From NCBI GenBank assembly GCA_015499995.1, contig JADNRV010000019.1, positions 1-64,000 on the forward strand: a DNA stretch of 64,000 nucleotides, written 5' to 3'. The notes beneath the pieces were generated by a model. That model saw nothing but the letters and a program-made list of their open reading frames with translations. It ran no database searches and was not told the DNA's origin. Source of the stretch: Flammula alnicola. Lineage: Eukaryota; Basidiomycota; Agaricomycetes; Agaricales; Strophariaceae. Below, piece after piece: positions 11,621 through 22,496 of this stretch (positions within the stretch are counted from its first letter, which is position 1; each line of letters begins with the position of its first letter). The position numbers and the translations under genes are program-made.

Positions 11621-12309
11621 ACACGAAAGATTTTCTCGCCAGAGGACGTAACGCTCGTTCGGGTTTACTTCTACCCCTTTACCACCTCCTTCCTATCCCT
11701 CTCTTTTCCCTTTTATCTATTACCTCGCTCGTCGCTCGAGCCTTCACTAACCTTGACCACCTCCCTTATTTCATTTTCTATCTTTACCAAGTTGCCCGTG
11801 TAGTACCGATATCTAATCAATTGGATCGGCTCTCCATCTCATATTCAAATTGGCAGTCGTCTAAGGTGCATTTCAGGGTGATAATGGTATCTCTCCGCAC
11901 TTTACTTATCTCAAATACGTTAGCCTACGAATTTTAACGTCGAAGACGCTCGCCCGGACGTTTCTCCGAATCATTACAGGCATTATTTTGGGAGAGTAAT
12001 CGTTAACGCTCGGTCATTAGAGACGGCATTCCGGGGTTGTCGTCACCGTGCTGTACGTTCTCATTTCGCCTTGAGTTCATTCTCATCACCTCCGAGTAGT
12101 ACTTGCACCTGTAGATTACTATGGACCGGATTCTTGGACGCGATACCCAGAAATATTCAAAGGAGCATAGATATCTGATACTATATTCACAGCGCTATAT
12201 ACACCCTACTACTGTACCCTAGCCCAACTTATCCTATTTTCCCCAACCATATGCGTCAAAATTCTACTCTACCCCACGCCAGTGATTGAAAATAATAGTT
12301 GCCGATAAC
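11621..12309. repeat. duplicated 3'-flank block, copy B
   Basis: Counterpart of 4697-5111, next to the stop of the short TPR gene. It is longer because of two segments (about 183 bp at 11958-12140 and 75 bp at 12188-12262) absent from copy A. Outside these the copies differ by scattered substitutions only, indicating a fairly recent duplication. Confidence 0.8.
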
Positions 12310-14232
12310 CTAACCCACTCTCTCTATGTCAGTAGCTTCGTCGATGTCCCTCTGCTCGCCGATCAGCGCATAACGCTCTCTTAATGCTATGGGAAAGTTC
12401 TTCAACGACCAAGAGCGGTTGGGATCTTGGACCACGCAATCGAGGAGTCGTCGGTACACTAAAATTACTTCATCGAGGTCCTGAGGGAGGTGGTTTTTTT
12501 CGAACCGAGATTGAAGGGCAACAGCGAGGGCTTTAAGTAGGCTGGAATACTTTGGATGCGATGCTGGCCGCAGAACGAGTGCCTCTTGGTACAGGGGAAT
12601 CGCCTCGTCAAGGTCGTCTGAAGCGCCCCGCTGTTCAAAGCGAGTTCGAAGTGCGGTGGCGAGGTTATCGAGTGACGTGGCGCGATCTGGATGAGGTGCT
12701 GGCCGAAGAACAAGTGCCTCTCGGTGCAATGCAATCGCTTCGTCGAGGTCGTCTGAAGCACCCTGATGACCAAAGCGAGTTTGAAGGGCATAGGCGAGGC
12801 TGTTGAGTGACGTGGAGCGATCTGGATGAGGTGCCGGCCGAAGAACAAGTGCTTCTCGGTGCAATGAAATCGCTTCGTCGAGATCGTTTGGTGCACCCCG
12901 CTGTTCAAAATGACTTCGAAGGGCATTGGCAAGGTTATTGAGCGACTGAGAACGATTTGGATGAGGTGCTGGCAGAAGAGCGAGTGCCTCTCGGTGCAAT
13001 AAAATCGCTTCGTCAAGGTCATTTGAAGTGCCCGAATGTTCAAAGCGAGTTTGAAGGGCGTAGGCGAGGTTGTTGAGTGACATGGGGCGATCTGGATGAG
13101 GTGCTGGCCGAAGACCAAGTGCTTCTCGGTGCAATGAAATTGCTTCGTCAATGTCGCTTGAAGCGCCCAACTGTTCAAAACGAGTTTGAAGGGCATTGGC
13201 AAGGTTATTGAGTGACTGAGAATGATTTGGATGAGGTGCTGGCCGAAGAACAAGTGCCTCTCGGTGGAATAAAATTGCTTCATCAACGTCATTTAAAGTG
13301 CCCTGCTGTTCAAAACGAGTGTGAAGGGAAGTGGCAAGGTTATTGAGTGTCCCGGAGCGATTTGGATGAGGTGCTGGCCGAAGAACGAGTGCCTCTCGGT
13401 GCAATGAAATCGCTTCGTCAAGATCATCTGAAGTGCCCCGCTGTTCAAAACGAGTTTGAAGGGAAATGGCAAGGTTATTGAGTGATTGAGCGTGATCTGG
13501 ATGAGGTGCTGGCCGAAGAACAAGTGCTTCTCGGTGCAATGAAATCGCTTCATCGAGGTCGTTTGAAGCGCCCCGCTGTTCAAAACGAGTTCGAAGGGCA
13601 TTGGCGAGATTATTGAGTGATAGGGAGCGATCTGGATGAGGTGCTGGGCAAAGAACAAGTGCTTCTCGGTGCAATGAAATCGCTTCGTCAAGGTCGTTTG
13701 GAGCACCCCGCTGGTCAAAACGAGTTTGAAGGGCATTGGCAAGGTTATTGAGTGACCCGAAGCGATCTGGATGCGGTGCCGGCCGAAGAACAAGTGCCTC
13801 TCGGTACAGGGGAATCGCTTCGTCAACGTCGTTTGAAGCGCCCAACTGTTCGAAACGAGTTTGAAGTGCAGTGGCGAGGTTATCGAGGGATGTGGAGCGA
13901 TCTGGATGAGGTGCTGGCGAAAGAACGAGTGCCTCTCGGTGCAATGAAATCACTTCGTCAAGGTCATTTAAAGCGCCCCGCTGCTCAAAACGACTTCGAA
14001 GGGCAATGGCGAGGTTATTGAGTGACATGAAGCGATCTGGATGAGGTGCCGGTCGAAGAACAAGCGCCTCTCGGTGCCATGAAATCGCTTCGTCAAGATC
14101 GTTTGAAGCGCCCCGCTGTTCAAAAATGGGAGTCGCAGGAGGCGGTGTTGCCATTACGTTGTTGGAAGCGTCCGGTGGTTGGGGAGTCTTACGTCGAACG
14201 AAGGCATTGAACTTATCGAATATAGATGCCAT
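12310..14232 (-). CDS. TPR-only paralogue of the NLR (leader fused to 13 TPR units)
   Basis: A single uninterrupted exon encodes 640 aa. Residues 1-36 match the leader of the large NLR (FDKFNAFVRRKTPQPPDASN; six codons after MAS are missing). Then the reading frame passes straight into a TPR (IFEQRGASNDLDEA). So the helical domain, NACHT domain and seven introns of the sister gene are absent. Twelve regular 42-residue TPRs and one divergent terminal unit follow. The last six units match the last six of the NLR one for one, and the C-terminal 60 residues (ending DIDEATDIERVG) are essentially identical. Unlike the NLR it has no premature stop. TPR-only protein could act as adaptor, decoy or inhibitor of full-length NLRs; this is inference. 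Start chosen because the 5' flank is conserved with the NLR start. Confidence 0.85.
   Translation of the reverse strand: MASIFDKFNAFVRRKTPQPPDASNNVMATPPPATPIFEQRGASNDLDEAISWHREALVLRPAPHPDRFMSLNNLAIALRSRFEQRGALNDLDEVISLHREALVLSPAPHPDRSTSLDNLATALQTRFEQLGASNDVDEAIPLYREALVLRPAPHPDRFGSLNNLANALQTRFDQRGAPNDLDEAISLHREALVLCPAPHPDRSLSLNNLANALRTRFEQRGASNDLDEAISLHREALVLRPAPHPDHAQSLNNLAISLQTRFEQRGTSDDLDEAISLHREALVLRPAPHPNRSGTLNNLATSLHTRFEQQGTLNDVDEAILFHREALVLRPAPHPNHSQSLNNLANALQTRFEQLGASSDIDEAISLHREALGLRPAPHPDRPMSLNNLAYALQTRFEHSGTSNDLDEAILLHREALALLPAPHPNRSQSLNNLANALRSHFEQRGAPNDLDEAISLHREALVLRPAPHPDRSTSLNSLAYALQTRFGHQGASDDLDEAIALHREALVLRPAPHPDRATSLDNLATALRTRFEQRGASDDLDEAIPLYQEALVLRPASHPKYSSLLKALAVALQSRFEKNHLPQDLDEVILVYRRLLDCVVQDPNRSWSLKNFPIALRERYALIGEQRDIDEATDIERVG
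12480..14127 (-). repeat. 126-bp coding tandem repeat (TPR units), short copy
   Basis: Thirteen 126-bp units. Comparison with the NLR array shows colinear C-terminal units and rearranged N-terminal ones. The unit carrying the TGA in the NLR (unit 8) has no counterpart here, so units have been gained or lost since duplication. Confidence 0.85.
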
Positions 14233-14812
14233 TACTGCACAAGTCGATATGGGAGAATAGAGGAGAGTGTGTAGACACAGTCATTCCGTAGTGTACGGGA
14301 TGCACAGCCTAGTTAATACTTAGACTGTGGACCCGTGCTTTGATAGTTGTAAGGCGTTAACTTAGTCTAGAATGAGGCCGAGAGCAATCGAAGTTGAAGT
14401 GCTCCCCAAAATAATTAGAGTTTGCGGTCCATATGAAGTAGATCGACTTATCATTAACTGAATATCGGTAGTTTACCAAGTCTGCAGGCTACGGAGACTA
14501 AGTTTGCGGCGGAAAGTGGATAACAGTACTGTTCAACGTAATTCAACGATGTTTGTGTGCATGTGCTTGGCTGCCGACTGCGGCCTTCGGTTTGACGTAC
14601 ATACCGTTCATTTTCAAGCTGTATCTCTGTGCTCGACCTCGTATTCAGATTATTTTGTACCACGTCTTATATGACTGCTTTTGCAGTATAATACTGCTCT
14701 GAAAGTACCCCTCCATCAAAGACCTGAGAGAACTGCCACGAACGCCGCTTGGTTGAATAAGGTATGTCATCAGGGAAGAACAAACCATTTTTATAACTTC
14801 TTCGTGTTCAAT
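14233..14812. promoter_or_regulatory. divergent promoter region shared by TPR gene and MON2 (block copy B)
   Basis: Only about 600 bp separate the start of the minus-strand TPR gene from the ATG of MON2, so this is a bidirectional promoter region. It is homologous to 10321-10722, with extra DNA at about 14341-14530. Because MON2 is intact and adjacent, this location is probably the original one of the block (inference). Confidence 0.6.
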
Positions 14813-14838
14813 AGGTCACCGCATTGAAAGTCGCTACC

Positions 14839-17800
14839 ATGAGCTCTCTCGCGTTCCTGGTGACAGAGCTGCAGGTAAGAGTCAAGTCAAGTACTTCTGG
14901 GATACGACCTCTGACCCAACATTCTCTAGTCTCTGGCAAGTGAAACTAGAAGAAAACACCCAGAGATACGCGAGGTGTTTGTCTATTCCGTGACGATATT
15001 GAACCTGGGCACTGATGAGAAGGGTATTAGGCAGCAGAGAAATCGCTGGCAATACTGCGCGCATCGCCAGAGCAGGCTAATGCCAACCTGGCATCAGGTG
15101 CGTAGGCGCATCCTTTCGGAGACAAAGTTGGCACTCATACAACGCTCACAGATGGACCGCAATCGGACGACCTCCTCAGACCGGTATTCATGGGTTGTGC
15201 GACGAAGAACGCCAAAGTGGTGGCGATATCTCTCGGCTCACTCCAACGCCTCATTTCTCTCAAAGCCGTACCGCAATCCGCTGTCCCGCTGATCATCAAC
15301 ACCATGAGCGATGCAATGTCGCAAGGGGTCGACATCCAACTGCGTATCCTGCAGACGCTCGTCTCGCTCGTGCCCAACTTTCCCGCTATTCACGGAGATT
15401 TACTTGGAGATGTGCGTATACCACCTTTGCTTTGCTATGGACATTTATTTAGTTGGAGCAGGCACTCTTGCTATGCTTCAAGCTCCAGGAATCACGAATC
15501 GCCGTCGTTTCGTCGACTGCGGCGGCTACACTGCGCCAGTTGGTGATGTTCGTTGTAGACAAGATGGTCCTCGAAGACCGGGTGGCCGAGTCGGAAGAAA
15601 TTCCTGCTTCGAACCTCTCCGAGGTGCATCTTCCAGATGGTACCACAATGCTGCTCGGGCCGTCAGCCAAAGACGCGTTCTCAGTCTTCGAAGATCTGTG
15701 TTTGCTGGCCAATTCGGAGAAGCCGAATTTCCTGAAGTTGGAGTTTTTGCACAAGACATTTGCGCTAGAGTTGATCGAGAGTGTTCTGACGAATTACCAC
15801 GAGTTATTCCGCGTGGTGCGTACTTGACTTGCACTTCCTCTACCGCTTACAGAACTTTTCATAAAGCACCCCGAGCTTATCCTACTTCTCCGCCACCACC
15901 TCTGCCCTCTACTCATCAAATCCCTGTCTGACCGACCTCAATTTCCATTGCTGCTACGATGCACTCGCGTTGTGTTTCTACTCCTCAAAAAGTTCTCATT
16001 GGAGCTGCAAACTGAAGTAGAGGTTTTCTTGACGATGCTCATCCGAATTATAAGCGAAGATGGTGGACCTGATGCAGCAGATCCACAGCACCATATCCAT
16101 TCCTCCAAACCACTCTGGATGCGTGTACTCGCCATGGAGATCATGCGAGGGTGATTAATATTCGTTGCCGTTTCAATTTATTATATCTCAAACGAGCGTT
16201 TGTTATTTATTACCCAGGTTGTGCAGTGACGCCGAGCTCATCAGGAATATGTGGGATCGATACGACGCGCAAAAGTCGGGTTCGAAAGCCGTGAGCTCGC
16301 TCATTACGGCTCTCAAACGGGTGATTACGGAGAAACCTGCTCTTCTTGGAGTTGGAACACAGATGGCCGGCGTTGGAGTGCAGCCAGAGTCGTCGACGTC
16401 CTTAAGTGGCTCTGGTGCAGCGGGTGCAGCTGCCTATGGGTTGGATATGGCGGGGAGGGTGGCTAGCGCCACGGTTTCGGGCGTTGTGGGTATGATCGCT
16501 GGAGGAGGAGGGTTGAGCCTGCATGGGTCTTCGATGAAACTTCAATGGTATGCTTCCTGCAACAAATCTTTCTATGTGCAATGACGCTGACCCTTTCTGT
16601 CTTAGTATTGATCAACTGGACAAGGCAGACGCGCCTGCCATCCCAGAGCCCTACATCTATCTCCTGGCGGTACAATGCATTATCTCGCTATGCGAAGGCT
16701 TCGTCTCCTTCTCCGGGCCAATCTACAGCACCATAGCCATCCAACGACCCCGAGCAGCTGGCGATGCAGTCGTTCGTGCCCCTCCTGCGCTCGATCTCAG
16801 TACACTTCCGCAGAACGACCCCCAAACACATCATCTGCGCATCGTCCAGTCGATCATCTCCCAGGCTTGGCCTGCACTCCTCGCTGCCCTGTCCTTTATA
16901 ATTGCCACAAATCTCTCCGACGAGCTGTTCGTCGATGTCCTCGCGAGCTATCAGGCGATGACGAATGTGTCAGGCATGTTGGGGCTGACGACGCCGCGCG
17001 ATGCGTTCTTCAACTCCCTCTCGAAATTCGCTGTTCCTATCCGCGTTGTCTCCAGTCTCGAGGCATGGGTGGAGCATCCGCCGGCACAAACACCGCGTTC
17101 GGCGACTGCGGCGCTGTCGGAAGGCCTTGGACTGGGTGGTCCGAGCCAACCACCTGGGCTTTCAGAGAGGAACATGGCGTGCCTGAAAGTCCTGCTTGGT
17201 TGTTCTCTCTTCTTGGCTGGCAGTCTTGGAGAAAGTTGGTATGCCGTGCTGGAGGCGCTGCAGAATGCGGATGGAGTCTTGACGCTGATGGCGAAGACTG
17301 GCGCAGCTCCTGGCGGAAAGAAGGGCTTGTTCAGCGGCGGAAGTCACGCTGGGGCCACTGGATCGGGCGTAGGCAGTGGTGGCGTTCAACCTACGCGAGT
17401 GACGTCCGTTACAATGTCGCAGTCGGGCTCTGGGACAACCTCCTCGACGCCCAAGCACCCTCTGTTGTCGGACCTCGATGTGGAGACGATGCAGCTTGCT
17501 GTCCAGAGGCTGTTTGACTCATCCAAAAATCTCGAGGATTCGGCGTTCAAGGATTTCGTGAATGCCCTTTGCAAGTTGAGCTCCGAGATGGTGGGCATGC
17601 AGACGTCGGAGGTCATACCTGTTAATGTTTCTGATAGCGGGGAGGAAGCTGGTGGTTTCTTGAGTGTCTCGAATCGGAGTCAGGAAAATGTCATCCATCG
17701 AAGAAGGGTCAGCGGTATTCAGATACCCAAGAGCTTGGTGCGTGGATTTTCGTGGCTATCGACTCACATAATCGCTTATATCGTGGTCTTTGGTGAAATT

Positions 17801-20800
17801 AGAGAGCAGGAGACTTTGGAATCTCCAAGTTGGGAGGAGTCGCAATGCTCAACATCCATCGTCTCATCTACCGATCCCCAGATATTGCATGGAATACGAC
17901 AACCAGCCATTTGCTCATGGTCATTCGGTTACCTTTCGCTCCTCAAGCCATACGTATCCAGGCTGCTCAAGTTCTCGATGAGATTCTGCTCATTGTGCCA
18001 CGTAATCTTACCAGCGCGGGCGAACTACAGGCGGAAGTCCAACGTCGGGTACTTGATGTCCTCGCTCAGCAAGTGGTGCTGGACTCGACACTACCTCTTT
18101 ATCAGCAAACGAGTACCAGTGTGGAGTTGAGAAGGATGGGATTGGAGACATTGCATCAGATTTTGCAGGCAGCGGGGCATACCCTCATCGTTGGGTGGGA
18201 GACGATCTTCCAGATGCTCGAAAGTGTTTGCAGGCCGGCATCATCGACTCCAGGGACTGTCGGAACAATTGAGCCGACAAGGTCTCGTTCGATTGATTCG
18301 GTATCGGTGCTGAGCGGCCCACCATCGCCTGTCGCTAGGACGAAGCCACTGACTCTTGCAATTGGATTGGGCAACCCCACGGAGAAGAGCTACAGCGGGT
18401 TGGTCAAGATTGCCTTTCAATCATTGACTTTAGTCTGCGACTCAGTGTCTCCTCTATCGCCAGCGCACCTCCGATTGTGTATCAGCACTCTTGGCCAGTT
18501 CGGACACCAGGCGGACACGAATATCGCTTTGACTGCAGCGGCGAGTCTTTTGTGGAGCGTCTCCGATGCCATCCAGTCGAAACGGAAAAACGTCGATGAA
18601 GAGCCGGAGTATAGCAAGTTGTGGATGTTCCTTTTGCTCGAAGTCCTTGGACTGTGCACCGATTCTCGGGCGGAGGTGCGAGATGGAGCTATACAAACCT
18701 TGTTCCGAACAATGCAGCTTTACGGCGCTACTCTAAGCATAGAGACATGGGAGCAGTGTATCTGGAAGGTTACGTTCCCTTTGTTGGACGCGCTGACGGC
18801 TGAAATTCGCCTCCTCACTGCTCCAACCCACGGACAGGAACAAGGCATTGAACATGCGTGGGACGAATCAAAGATCCTGGCACTCCATTCCATCGGATCC
18901 ATCTTCACCGACTTCCTCGTCGAAAATATCATGCTTCTGGATTCGTTTACCAAGGCCTGGGATGTGTTTGTCGGCCACATCGAGGAGGCGATCCTACTTG
19001 ACAACAGGAGTGTCAGTGCCCCGGCCCTGCGATGTCTGGAGAAAGGCATCAAGGGTCTTTCTGGCGCCGAGGGTGTTCTGCGGATTCGCGTGACGGAATC
19101 ATTGGAGCGCGTATGGCAAGCCATAGACATGATTGGGTCCTCAGCGACTAAGAGATATGCCTCTGAGGAAGACCTGGAGAATTCTCCACAGCAGCCATTC
19201 ACGCAAGAGAGTTTGGTGGCGCTCGTTGACGTCATTCAGGGTACCAGGAAGACGAGCAAGGGTGTAGATGGCAAGGAATGGGATCTTGCACGACTGACAA
19301 GGCTAATGCAAATCCTCAAAGGTATTTATTTATTTGCTGTTGACTGGAGGAACTACTCAAATCTGTGGATGCTTTAGGTGTCCTTACGTACCCGAATTCA
19401 CCTGATTATCGGCCTGACATCGATGCCCTCCCTCCTGTTCAGGTAGATTTTTGTATCCTCCAAATTGCTACTGTTTCTAATTTGACTGTAGGCCGTGGTA
19501 ATGGATACAATATCGGACATCGATCTCACAGTTACAGGCTCTCCCTCTCTTGTCATGCGCGACCTCGCTGACTATGCTACCTTACCATTCATTGCCTCAT
19601 TCGACGTCCAACCCCATCCGAAGAATCAGGCACCCCAGACTCCTCAGAAACGCGTCACGTATATTGCACTATCGAAGAAGACCATGCCTATGCTTGTAGA
19701 GCTTTTCTTGAAGTTCAAGGCAAATGCAGATATTTATGCAGATGGAACGTTGGAATCGGTGTTATCTGTAGGTTTTAGTTTCCTTTTCTCTGGGTGATTG
19801 GCGCTGATTCAATATCATTGCTAGGCATACTCGATACCCGTCAAGCTCAAGTATGATTGTCCAGCTCCTTCGAAGTATGGCAAGGATCTGCCTCTCTGGA
19901 AGACTGCAACCACCTGTTTCCTCCGAATCGTGAAGGAATGCACCAATCAAATGACCCTTTTGGGAGACCAGATTCCTGATGAACGTGTTGAGGGGATCTG
20001 GAGGCAGATTCTCGACGTGTTCCGTGGTGGAATACTTGCTGATTGGTCGGTTTGTTTTGTGTGTTCCGTCTTGAATATCTTTCTGATGCGCTCTCGACAG
20101 CTCTTTCGCCGAGACATTTCCATTGGATATTCAAGAAGCAGAGGAAAACTTTGACTTGGCGCTCATCGCCTCTTTGGAGATCGACGTTGTGCCGCATCTA
20201 GGCGGCCCGCGTGTGCCGGACGTGCTCGTCTCGCAACTTGGCAAGATCTTGCACAGAGGAAGCAAATTATACGAGATTGAAGAATTTTCCCCTGCTTCTC
20301 GCCCGTCGTCAATATCCACTTCGATGTCGACTCCATCCAAATCCACATTGTCTCAACCCATCGCAGTGGTCAGGCCGTCTCCGTCAAGATCACCAAACTC
20401 TCCAAGTCGTTCGTCGAATAGGAGCATCAGCCCGCCCTCAAAGGTTGTGGGTGTGGATCTAGGCGTTCACTATCCGGATCATGGGTCCACCGATTTTGGA
20501 AACCTCTTGCCAAGGGAGAGATTCTCGTATTGGTGTTTCGACCTTTTATTCTTGATTTGTTCGGATGTTACTAAAGGTAAGATATTTTCTAACCCCCATC
20601 TCTCGTCGTCTGACTATTGATGTTCTTGTGTCTTGTCTGGCTAGATCAAGAAGAGTCTCGAAAACGATTGGCTGCGCTGAGTTTGTCGTCGCTATTGAAC
20701 CGGTGTAGGACAACGCTGGTGGGCTACGTGGCCGATGAGTCGTTGCGGGGAAATATGCCTTTCCCAAGGTTTGTCTTTGTCGTGTATTCCGGTGTTATGG

Positions 20801-21379
20801 AAACTTATGGGCTGTGCGACTGTATCTCAGGGCAAGAGAGGAAGAATTATTGTACGTGCTGCGGAAGGTTCTTGAACTCCGACTATGGCCTGGGTCTCTG
20901 TGGGCGGCGTTGTCTGATGACCCAACCAAATATTGCATAAAACAACCAGGTAAATCCGGCCCTTTTCTTTTTTAAACCTGCCTTTACTGATGTACTCGAT
21001 GTCACCAGCTATTGGCACCGAGCTACCAGTACCCGCAACACCCACAGAACTTATCTCCGACTCGGTAAAACGCTCGACTAGGGCGCATCTGTTCCACTTC
21101 TATCCTGTGCTGTGCGAGATAGCCTCGATAGCCCGGAAGAGCCCGACAGGCTGGATGTCGCCTGGCCGGGACTCTGTGAGCGAGGTTCGGCGCAACACCA
21201 GTCTGCGGCCTATTCATGTCGGGGACGATAAGAAGCCGGTTGTTAATGGGAATGGCAAGGCTGTCGTGGATAAGGAGGGTTCAAGTGCGAGTTCTGCTAT
21301 TCTCGTGGAGTATGATGCGAGGGTGCTGGCGAGTGAGTGTTTGAAAGAGGTTGGGAGAGAGATGGGGGTTTTGCGGTAA
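14839..21379 (+). CDS. MON2: MON2 homologue, Golgi/endosome Arf-GEF-like scaffold
   Basis: Sixteen exons starting at 14839, 14930, 15031, 15152, 15453, 15867, 16218, 16606, 17810, 19378, 19492, 19825, 20101, 20645, 20831 and 21009 join in frame to about 1894 aa. Only the donor at 17741 was chosen by frame. The N-terminus (FLVTELQ, then KNAKVVAISLGSLQRLI, then YHELFR and the LLL-rich helices around residues 80-400) is the DCB-HUS helical array of the MON2/BIG/GBF1 family. There is no Sec7 catalytic domain, as expected for MON2, and the C-terminal half matches Mon2_C. Yeast Mon2 works with the flippase Neo1 and Dop1 in Golgi-to-endosome/vacuole traffic. Slightly longer than yeast Mon2 because of Gly/Ser-rich insertions near residues 380-430 and 560-600. 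No frame defects. Confidence 0.92.
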
Positions 21380-22496
21380 TATGGTCGCTATTGTTATATA
21401 TCTTATGGATCGTGGATAAACTGTTGTTGATTATATAGATTTTCTGCAATGCTCGCCTTGGACTTGTTGTTTGAATAATTGCTATTATGATCGGTTTGAG
21501 GTCTGTCTGTAACGTTTCGTTTCCCTGTGTAGTGACCTCCATATAGAACAAAATAGCGTTGAGAGTTGAGAATTAAATTGGCTGGCAACAGATCAACCAC
21601 CAGTGGCGCAGCAGCACAAAATGAGAATCAAATGAAAAAGAAATAAAACCGAAAAACAACTGCCAATCCATGCTGAATGTACCTTCCATCTTGCAAGATC
21701 AATCCGGTTTTGTGCTAGAACAGGCTAGAACAGCGCCGTGCTTTCTGTGTCAGCTTGTTGAAAAAGCCCCGAAGTCGATTCTCTGCTGGGTCGCAGTTTG
21801 TTCATCCAGATGTTTATCTGATAGCACGGACATTTATCCCCGCTTTTTTGTCCGGCTTGAGCGATAATGTTAAATGCCGAGTTGTCCCCACCTGTAGCTG
21901 AAATTCAAGTAAAATCAACGCCGACTCAACTCCTTGTACCAGAGGGCCCGGGCATCCTATTAGGTATTATTCTGAAATGAGGGGCTAAAATTCGACCACG
22001 ACTGGTCGTCTGTAACTTGAACGATGTCACAAAGTTTATTTATAGTCCACCCTTTATTTTTAGCTCGTACATAGTAAATAGTACTCTAAAGTCCAGAGAA
22101 AATGACCTGTTTTTTCCTTTAAAGTCTAACTACCACGTTTTAAGCAAACTTTACTGTACTGGTTAGGAGCCCCACGAGCCCACGAAATTGAAGTAATAGA
22201 TGTGAATCTTTTGTGAAACGATCAAGGTTTTAATAATCCCGCAGGGCGTTTAATTATAGTTGTAGATAAGTACATCACCGGCACCCGTTACCTCGCAGTT
22301 TGTTTACCGTGATCCGTGGAGATTTAGTTTTTTTTTTTTGCATCTCTCTCTTCAACCGCCATCTCGCCTCTCCGTCCTCCTTCACCTTCTCTTTTTTGGC
22401 CCCCCAGGTTCTCCGTCACCTCACTCGCTCGCTCACTACGTTATACCTCTAACGATACGTTTTGCTTATAACTACAACTCTTGCTTTCAAAACATA
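21380..22496. other. intergenic region, no gene seen
   Basis: AT-rich 3' flank of MON2 and 5' flank of the next gene. A pyrimidine-rich stretch (about 22328-22440) just upstream of the ATG at 22497 looks like a fungal CT-rich core promoter or 5' UTR. Confidence 0.5.

Noticed and set aside
5280..14127. Regularly spaced repeats that might suggest a CRISPR-like array
   Set aside because: The units are contiguous 126-bp coding repeats without spacers in a eukaryotic gene.
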